Shown here piece after piece: positions 56,819-64,000 of a stretch of 64,000 bases of DNA (position 1 is its first letter; each line of letters opens with the position of its first letter). Below the pieces are notes generated by a model. It had not been told where the DNA came from and did not search any database. It worked only from the letters and a program-made list of their open reading frames with translations. Where the stretch lies: contig LNAC01000032.1 of assembly GCA_002007465.1 (NCBI GenBank), forward strand, positions 3,047,140 through 3,111,139. The letters are read 5' to 3'. The stretch comes from Ailurus styani. Lineage: Eukaryota > Chordata > Mammalia > Carnivora > Ailuridae. Both the position numbers and the translations under genes were made by a program.

Positions 56819-57344
56819 CTTTGTTTATGAAAATTGTATGTTAGCCACATACATTTACTCTTCTTTGCCTTGGAGTCATCTTTATTTTACTTCATAGATT
56901 GAGCCATTTACTCTCTCAATTCCTGCACTAAGATAGAAGTAAATAAACTGTCCTCATATGACCACACTCCTCATTCTTAAGTGCTCAGCCATTAGCTGCC
57001 TCTTTTTCTCTCTTCCCATCACTGCCAAGTGTCTATGGACAGTCAGCCTGGAACTTAGACACCTCAATTGGTCCCAGGCACCAGTGTCATTACCAAGTTG
57101 CAACTATCACATAGAACCAGCCTTCTGCCTTGATCTCACACTCCCTAGTCTGCCCCCTTTCACTGTCTTGGACTGGACATTCCTTCCACTATAACCTAGC
57201 TGATGGCCGGAGTACCAGTCTTCTACCTAGCTCCTGATGGTTCTTTGTCATTAAGAACCATCCTGTTGTCAGCCCCTAACAGTTAGAGGGGAACAGAACA
57301 GAATAGTTTGTCAAATACATGGATAAACTCTTCACGATGAGTAC
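56819..57344. other. Unassigned single-copy DNA
   Basis: A 78-codon plus-strand frame at 56958-57194 has no domain. No repeat is named. Confidence 0.4.
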
Positions 57345-57505
57345 CAGTGTGGTAGAGCAGAAAGAATGTGGACTTTGGAGTCATACTGACCTGGCTTTTA
57401 TGCTAGACTGCCATTTACGAGGTTGTGATTTTTTGGCAAATTTCTTGGTCTGTTTAAGATTCCATTTTCTAATTTGTAAAATAGATACTAAGTCAGTACA
57501 TTGTA
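57345..57505 (+). repeat. MIR SINE, plus strand
   Basis: 'gtggtagagcagaaagaatgtggactttggagtcatactgacctggc', 'actgccatttacgaggttgtgatt' and 'gattccattttctaatttgtaaaatagatac' follow MIR from its 5' part to the core. Confidence 0.85.
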
Positions 57506-57960
57506 GCTGTTGTTAATTTCTACCTTATTTAACACTGCCCCTGCATCTCCCTTAGCTCCCCATGTTTGCCTGTGTTGGAAGAGTTCTTTCTCTCTCTTAG
57601 CACACATTGTAGGCTCCAGCCTGCATCACACTCAAGCCAGTAATGTGTAGATAGAATTTCTTAAGAAAAAGAAGCTACATGATAGCCCACCAAAAAGCTA
57701 GTTGAAAGGCCATGCTTAATTGATTCCTTTTAGGTCTTCTGCTGGATTTCCTTTAGACTTGGGCTGATTTTCATTAGATCTTGTACACAGGAGCATGTTT
57801 TAATTTACATGTCTGCTCTACTAGTTCTCATGTTTTCTACCATCATCCTTTGAGTTAACAGCTTTAATTGATGGTTGCAAGGCAACAACACTCTGTAATT
57901 TTGGACTGTTTCTAAATGGTGTGCTAATTGCTTTATAATTTTCCCTTTATACCATTAAGG

Positions 57961-57963
<3 letters not shown>
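57506..57963. other. Unassigned single-copy DNA
   Basis: No gene or named repeat recognised. Confidence 0.45.
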
Positions 57964-57992
<29 letters not shown>

Positions 57993-58032
57993 CTGTGTGT
58001 GTGTCTGTGTGTCTGTGTGTCTGTGTGTGTGT
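57964..58032. repeat. (TG)n microsatellite with TCTG interruptions
   Basis: About 69 bp: 13 or so pure TG units, then tctgtgtg-type variant units. Confidence 0.97.
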
Positions 58033-59220
58033 ACTTAAGGACTAATCTATTACACAAACTTAAAACTTGGAGTACAAAAAACAAATAAAAGCTATGATTT
58101 TGTAAATGAAGCCAACCCATTTTGATGCTGTACTATATTCTGCAAGTTTTAATTGCATAGGGGAAGACAAAAGACTTTTGTGAGTGTTTACTTTATTCTA
58201 ACTCCAGAACTGTATTACTCTTAATGTACTAGATGCCCTACTGCCTGGGAGTGGTGCAGAAGGAAGGATGCAATATGTAAATACATTAATCAGATCAATG
58301 CAAATCATAATAATACATTCCTTTATGGTCTGGGAGACAGCTGTGTAAAAGTGATTTTCATTTTCATAGGTTTAGGTGACTCTCTTTAGCAAATCCTATC
58401 TCCCTGATTCTGTGATTCTAGCTCTGTTGTGTTTTATTTTGATTATTTTTCCTTTTTGGTTTTTGTGGGACTACTTATGGTGAAAGTTGGCATCTAAGGC
58501 CTCAGTGGCTAGTTTTATTTTCTTCTCTTTGTGTCCAACTGGTTTTGGAGCTTTTGTTTCCAATAACAGCTACAAAACCACATGAGCAGAGCTTTTGTGA
58601 GATTTTCTGCATGACCAAAGCAGGGGTGGTAATGTGACAACTGTCTCAAAGGTTTTCTTTTGGAAAGAATGGATCATCTTTGGAGAAAGGATTTTTTTCC
58701 CCTTTAAAAGATTCAACAAATTATTTCAGTTTACCAAACTTGATGCCATCATTTTGATGTTTTAATCAGATTAAAACTTCCAGCTACTTGCTTATATGGA
58801 AGATATATTAGTACCATTATAAAAGAAAAAATAAAAGTCAGATAGATAAGATCTGGGATCTGAACAGAGCCCACAGAAAGAAGGAAGTGTTGCTAATAGG
58901 AATTAAAAGAAATCAGAACATTCTTCTGGGTTATCATAAGTCAAGGGGAAACTAAGAGGAGAGAAAAAAAGAAAAATAACCTTGCCCATCAAAAGTCTAG
59001 AATTTTTAGTCAAAATAATGAAAAGTAAGGGTTTGAAATATTGTGAAGGCATTTTAAAGGCAAGGTGGAAGTTTAGTGGTGAAATTGCATAATCCCTAAA
59101 ACTGAATTTTTGAAATAAACTTTTGTTGGCTCTTTCCCTCATAAATGGAGGAACCCACAGCAGTCTCTAGGGAATAAAGTACCCAGACCTTTCAGGATCA
59201 CTCAGAAAGGCAGTTTCAAT
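58033..59220. other. Unassigned single-copy DNA
   Basis: AT-rich, with no named repeat or exon. The minus-strand frame at 58903-59142 has no recognisable domain. Confidence 0.45.
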
Positions 59221-59234
59221 AGGTGAGATGTTTG

Positions 59235-59384
59235 GGGGCACCTGGGTGGCTCAGTTGGTTAAACATCTGTGTTAGGTTCAGGTCATGATCTGAGGATCCT
59301 GGGATTGAACACTATATTGGGCTCCCTGCTCAATGAGGACTCTGCTTCTCACTTTCCCTCTGCCCCACCCCTGCTCATGCACCT

Positions 59385-59459
<75 letters not shown>

Positions 59460-59522
59460 CTCTTTCTCTCTTTCTCTCTTTCTCTCTTTCTCTCCTCTCA
59501 AATAAATAAAATCTTAAAAAAA
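59235..59522 (+). mobile_element. CAN-SINE, plus strand, enlarged by an internal microsatellite
   Basis: ggggcacctgggtggctcagttgg start and aaataaataaaatctta end. The CT-rich middle has expanded to a CTTT array, making the element about 288 bp instead of about 200. Flanks aggtgagatgttt and aggtgacatgttc suggest an aged duplication. Confidence 0.95.
59383..59496. repeat. (CTTT)n / (CTCTTT)n microsatellite within the SINE
   Basis: About 18 CTTT units followed by five or so tctctttc-type variant units. Confidence 0.97.
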
Positions 59523-59959
59523 TAAGGTGACATGTTCAGCACATATCTATAGGTTCCTCTCCTCTCATTTCCTGGGGGAGGGTAAATAAGGAGAGTGCAG
59601 GTCTTTCTTGCTGAAACTCTGGAGGAATCCTCTGGGTGTAATTGTTCCTAGAGTTAGAAGAACTGATGGAACAGCATGACATGGTTTGCAGAGATCAGAT
59701 GCCTATAGATAATTCAATCCCCTGAAATAAATGTCCATTAACACCACCACAAATACCTCCTCATGTACATTTCTATCTACATGTCTTCCTGTCACATGGA
59801 TAAGAAACCAGAAAGTTCTACTTATAACAAATATATTTAGTAGTTCTCAAAAAACAGATTCCCAAGACACCAAAAGAGTACGAGGGTACATTGAACATCA
59901 TTAATTGGTAAAGAAGAAATAAGACACAAAACTAAAAAAATACTTTCGGAGTTCCTACT
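59523..59959. other. Unassigned single-copy DNA
   Basis: No gene or named repeat. Confidence 0.45.
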
Positions 59960-60390
59960 CCCACTGAGTATATTCCCTCAACCTCTTCTGAAGGAATCCA
60001 CTTCTCTCTCTACCTGCTGCCACAACCATAGTTCAGGCCAGTGTAAGTCCTGGTCTGGATTATTTTGATAATTTCTGGTTGAATTCACTCATGTTCTGCC
60101 TGCCCTTACCCCTCCAATATCTGTACTTTTGCTATTATCCTTTGGCTCAAAATCTTTCAGCGGCTCTACACTGTTTGTTGGATAAAATCTCCCTGTGCTC
60201 TCACAGGCCATTAAGACCTTCCTGATTTATGGGCTCTACCTCACTCCTTAGAGCGCTTAGGGTCCTCTCTTTGCTTCAGCTCTAGCCTTTCTGTCTTATC
60301 AGTTAGGTCTTTAGCATATATGGCTTTTCTGCTTGGATTGACCTTTTATCTCCTTATTTTTTCCTTCCTCACCTCTTCCCCAGAAGTAGT
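59960..60390 (+). repeat. L2 LINE, plus strand
   Basis: 'gccacaaccatagttcaggcc', 'tctggattattttgataatttctgg', 'ggctcaaaatctttcagcggctctacactgtttgttggataaaatctccctgtgctctcacaggccattaagacc' follow L2 sense wording. Confidence 0.78.
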
Positions 60391-60859
60391 TCTTATGCAT
60401 AAAAACAAAACAAAACAAAACAGTGAAACACCTCAAAATCCTAAACAAAGAAATACGATCCTATCTATGGCTACAGGATTGGTGCTGAGAGACATCTTCT
60501 GAGGCCAGTGTCAAAGTTATGGTCCTGCGATGATCATGAGCTGTTTCTTACATTAGGCAGAAGGCTCCCTCACTCAAATATCAAACATTTTTATTTGGTC
60601 ATGGAGAAGGAAAGTTTAGAGCAACTCAGCTAGGCAGGAGGGACCACAGATGAGATTCTTTGAAAGCCACCTGAAAGCTCCCTTTTAGGATTTCCTTTCA
60701 TGTCAACTGGGTTAGTTTGGCTGCATCTCAGTGAATCCCTGCTCCAACACACATAATTCAACCTGAGCAATGGGTGTAGACACCTTCCACAACTTTCTAA
60801 GTCAGCAAGGAAGGCTGAATAAATGGCAGAGACATTTCCACTTATCACATCCAAAAACC
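60391..60859. other. Unassigned segment between two L2 pieces
   Basis: Starts with an AAAAC repeat (60400-60422). Possibly an insertion that separates the L2 at 59960-60390 from the L2-like 60860-61025, but the family is not recognised. Confidence 0.4.
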
Positions 60860-61025
60860 TGAACCTGTCTATCACAACTGAACAAGAAATCAGATCTTGT
60901 TCATCTTTCAGACCTTCCTGCCTCAGCCTTATTTTTCCTCTGTGAAGCCTTTCTTTTTCTCATTCCTCTGTAGTTTCCTAGCACCTTGCCCATACTCTTC
61001 TCAGGCAGCAGTCATCACAAGCTAT
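60860..61025 (+). repeat. L2 LINE 3' part, plus strand
   Basis: 'tcatctttcagaccttcctgcctcagccttatttttcctctgtgaagcctttc...ttcctagcaccttgcccatactcttc' matches the L2 segment after the one ending at 60390. Confidence 0.65.
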
Positions 61026-62169
61026 TTGCTGATGCATCTGCCTTTCATAAAAAAAAAAAATCTATCACAGGACAAACTTCACTGAAGATAATCTCATAGT
61101 AGGAGTGCTTTGAAGAATTTGAGAAAAAATCTGCTGTGAAAGGGAGCTAGTAGACATCATACCCAGGAGAATTAGGCATCCTCAAATTGAAGACCAATAA
61201 AACAATCTGAAGAAAACTACAAATTACATATATTTTAAAAGAATTAAAGAGATAAAGAATTAAAAACCAGAACAAAAGATCAGGCTGCTTGTAAAATCCA
61301 AGCAGTTTTGAAGAACCAAATTATGCTTCTGGATATGAAAATTGTAATTATGAAAAACATAAGTTCAGTGGGTGGAATAAACAGCAGATGAATGTCAATT
61401 AAAATGGGAACCAGAGAACTGAAATATGGAGTTGAGTAAACTGCGCAGAATATAATAGAAAGAGAAATAAAATGGCTTTAAAAATTATGAAGTGATATTA
61501 AGATATAAAGAAGATAGAATGAAGGGGTAGAATGAAGTATTCAAGAAAGAGAAAACAAAAGACAGGAAGAGACAGTATTCCATGAGATAACAACTAGGGA
61601 GTTTTCAGAATTGAAGACAGACATGAACCCTCAAATTCAAAAATCATGGTGGGTGCCTAACACCAAAAAACCCAAACAAACCCTCAAATATAAACAAACA
61701 AAAAAACCATGACACTGAGATGTATTATGGTGAAACAAGCAAGCAAACGAACAAACAAACCAAGAATACCTCCACAACCCAAAAATGAAGTCCAGAGACA
61801 AAAAGAGATTTCTTCTAGAGAAGAATACAGTTAGGCTGACAACAGTACTACCAATGGATATTGGATGAGACTAAAATCACATATCTAAAGTGCTGAGGAA
61901 AAGCAACCCTCAATCTAGGATTCTAAACCCACTAAACTATCATTTAAGACCACAAGTAAAATAAACACATTTAATTTTGTTTGTGAGAAGTTTTGTTATA
62001 GATAAACTTGAAAAACTGCTAAAGATTTTCATTATTCAGAATGAATCAATTAAGAAGTAAAATACAAAGAACCATGTCTTATAAAGAAATTGGTAATTCA
62101 AATAAACATTGACAAAAATATAACAAAATTATATCTAACTAGTTGGAGATTTTTAAAAATGAAACTAGA

Positions 62170-62354
62170 GGGGCACTTGGATGGCTCAGTTGGTTAAGCA
62201 TCTGGCTTCAGCTCAGGTCATGGTCTCAGGGTCCTGGGATCAAGTCCCATATCAGGCTCCCTGCTCAGCATGGAGCCTGTTTCTCTCTCACACTCTCCCT
62301 CTGTGCTCTCTCTCTTTTTCTCTAATAAATAAATAAAATATTTAAAAAAAATAG
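62170..62354 (+). mobile_element. CAN-SINE, plus strand
   Basis: ggggcacttggatggctcagttgg through ctaataaataaataaaatattt and an A tail. The flank aaatgaaactaga is repeated at about 62157-62169 and 62355-62367. Confidence 0.95.
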
Positions 62355-63178
62355 AAATGAAACTAGAATACTAACTGACAAAAATTTGAAATTAGGAGGC
62401 AGTGGGAAAATCAAGACATTAAAAAAATGTTCCAATGGTCTTGCATTTATTGGAAGAAGGCATGTGAAATAGAAATAGATTATTTAACTCAAAACCAGTA
62501 GAAAAGGTAGATGAAAGAAAATTGGATGAATCCATTGAAAGCAATCCATGGAAAAAGACAAAAGTTAATCAGGCAAAACAAAATAGATGTTTGACATAAA
62601 TCCAAAGAGATAGAAGTATAAATAATTAAACCTTCCTGATGATAAATAGACATGATCAAATTGTGTTAAAAATCAATCAATTGTAAATTTTTTGGTTTGT
62701 AAAAGCTGGGAAGTTCCATTAAAGAGGTTGATTATAAATTAAACAAAAACAACCCTGAAACTTTATGGCTCCTATTTAGAGATAAAAATGTCATGTCATT
62801 TTACCAAGAATAATAATCTCTGCTCCTCCTTCCCCCAACATCATGTATCAATTTTCAAATCAAAGGTAAATGATACATTTTTTTCAAAAATGATATGATT
62901 ACCTACAGAGAAAGCCACAAAGAATCTGAAGATTGACTCTTATAAGCATTTAAGTGTTTTTTTTAATCAATTTGTAGTTCCATACATATGCATAAACTGA
63001 AAGTGTAATAATAAGAGAAAGGTAGCATTTACAATAGCAAAAAGAAAAAAAAAGTGAAAAAGAAAAAAGTAATATGCCTAGGAGTAAATCTTATATGTTC
63101 AAGACCTGAATAGAAAAATTATAAGGGTTTCTTAAAAAGATATTGAAGAAAACCCAAGTAACTGGAAATATACATCAT

Positions 63179-63549
63179 CTTAGTTCATTTGGGCTTCTAT
63201 AACAGAATAGACTGGGTAGCTTACCCATAGACTGAGTAGCTTATAAATAGAAATTTCTTTCTCACAGCTCTGGAGGCAGGGAGTCCAAGATGAAAGTGCC
63301 AGCATAGTTACATTTTGGTGAGGATCTTCCTCCTCCTTTACTTTCTCATTGTATCCTTACATGGTGGAAGGGGCTAAGGATCCCTGTGGGGTCTCTTTTA
63401 TGAGTCACTAATTCCATTTATGAGTGTTCCATCCTTATGACTTATGCACCTACCAAAGGCCCCACCTCCTAATACCATCATCTTTGGGAGTTAGGATTTC
63501 AACATATGAATTTTTTTTGGGGGGAGGAACAAATTTTCAGGCCATAGTA
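63179..63549 (-). mobile_element. ERVL-MaLR LTR (MST/MLT1-type), minus strand
   Basis: Reverse LTR wording: 'gggcttctataacagaatagactgggtagctta', 'aaatttctttctcacagctctggaggcagggagtccaagatgaaagtgcc', 'atccttacatggtggaaggggc', 'ggtctcttttatgagtcactaattcc', 'accaaaggccccacctcctaataccatcatctttgggagttaggatttcaacatatgaa'. The word atacatcat flanks it at 63170-63178 and 63550-63558. It sits inside L1 ORF2 sequence. A short internal repeat (agactgggtagctta/agactgagtagctta) lies near 63209-63242. Confidence 0.9.
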
Positions 63550-64000
63550 ATACATCATGTTCATGAGTAGATACTCAATTATCAGAACAATGTTACTTGT
63601 TTCCCCTTCAATATTTTGCATAGAACCACATGAAATTGTCATCTTTGTAGGTCAGAACGGTTTAATCTCAATGTCAATAGGTTTAAATTAATATATAGAT
63701 GCAATTATAATTCAAATAAAAATAGGGTTTTACAGGAACTTGGCAATTTGATTCTATAATTTGTATGGAAGAACAAAGGCTCAAGAATAGTCAAGAGAGT
63801 GCTGAAGTAGTCCAGCAAGGTAAGAGGACTTCACCCAGGTGTCATAACTTATTATCCAGTAATAGTAATTAAGATAGCATAGCACTGGCCAGGAAGAAAC
63901 AGTTAACCAGTTGAACAGAACAGAGAGCTCCTGAAGGATCCCATGGCTGTATTGCCCATACAGAACAGGTTTCTATCACAGATCACTGAGCAACTTTAGA

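Larger units (their letters stand above)
61090..63930 (+). mobile_element. Ancient L1 (L1M/HAL1-like), plus strand, interrupted twice
   Basis: The ORF1 part is recognisable at 61570-61990 ('gttttcagaattgaagacagacatgaaccctcaaattc', 'agttaggctgacaacag', 'aaagtgctgaggaaaagcaaccctcaatctaggattctaaaccc'). The ORF2 part is at 63020-63170 ('gcatttacaatagcaaaaagaa...atgcctaggagtaaatctt') and 63560-63930 ('caatttgattctataatttgtatggaagaac', 'agcatagcactggcc', 'cagttgaacagaacagagag'). A SINE sits at 62170-62354 and a MaLR LTR at 63179-63549. No intact frame. Confidence 0.75.

Noticed and set aside
1..64000. CRISPR arrays, operons, phage or plasmid systems
   Set aside because: Interspersed SINE, LINE and LTR content is diagnostic of a mammalian nuclear genome. 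No regularly spaced repeats with unique spacers exist.

Overview
This is vertebrate nuclear DNA with no prokaryotic features. The dominant short repeat is the tRNA-Lys-derived carnivore CAN-SINE, about 190-230 bp, present at 20 or so loci on both strands. Its 3' half carries the CT-rich block and 'ctgcctacttgtaatctct' wording that I associate with Mustelidae (ferret, mink, badger, otter). Species is not resolvable by eye. No exon of a protein-coding gene is recognised. Every long open frame is either LINE-1 derived, runs through an assembly gap, or is an unsupported short frame. The window looks like intergenic DNA or the inside of a very large intron.

Layout. 1-4 kb: AT-rich single-copy DNA with a MIR. 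4-6.2 kb: two CpG-rich LTRs, both on the minus strand, around 3965-4287 and 5788-6168, the second preceded by a partial tandem copy ending at a single N. 6.2-14 kb: SINEs, an ERVL-MaLR LTR, L2 and MIR, plus a tandem-duplicated SINE joined by one N. 14.0-20.9 kb: a full-length minus-strand L1 with an 18-bp target-site duplication, an 877-N gap in ORF2 and disrupted frames. 21-39 kb: old L2, L1M/HAL1-like and MaLR-type elements with scattered SINEs and several kilobases of unassigned sequence. 39.1-40.4 kb: a 5'-truncated young L1 with a 545-N gap. 41-49 kb: L2, SINEs and a CCTT microsatellite. 49.2-52.3 kb: a four-layer nest in which an LTR-type repeat is split by an old L1 that itself received a SINE and a 108-bp young L1 end. 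53-64 kb: L2, a duplicated SINE around a 122-N gap, microsatellites, and a plus-strand old L1 interrupted by a SINE and a MaLR LTR.

The most notable signals are (i) three apparent tandem duplications, each with its junction at an N or N-gap, most simply read as uncollapsed haplotypes; (ii) the two LTRs with high CpG content in AT-rich DNA; (iii) a minus-strand bias of L1 insertions (all four young ones); and (iv) the nested insertions, which give a relative order of events. I found no new biological system. Family names for old repeats come from recognition of consensus wording, not from a database search.
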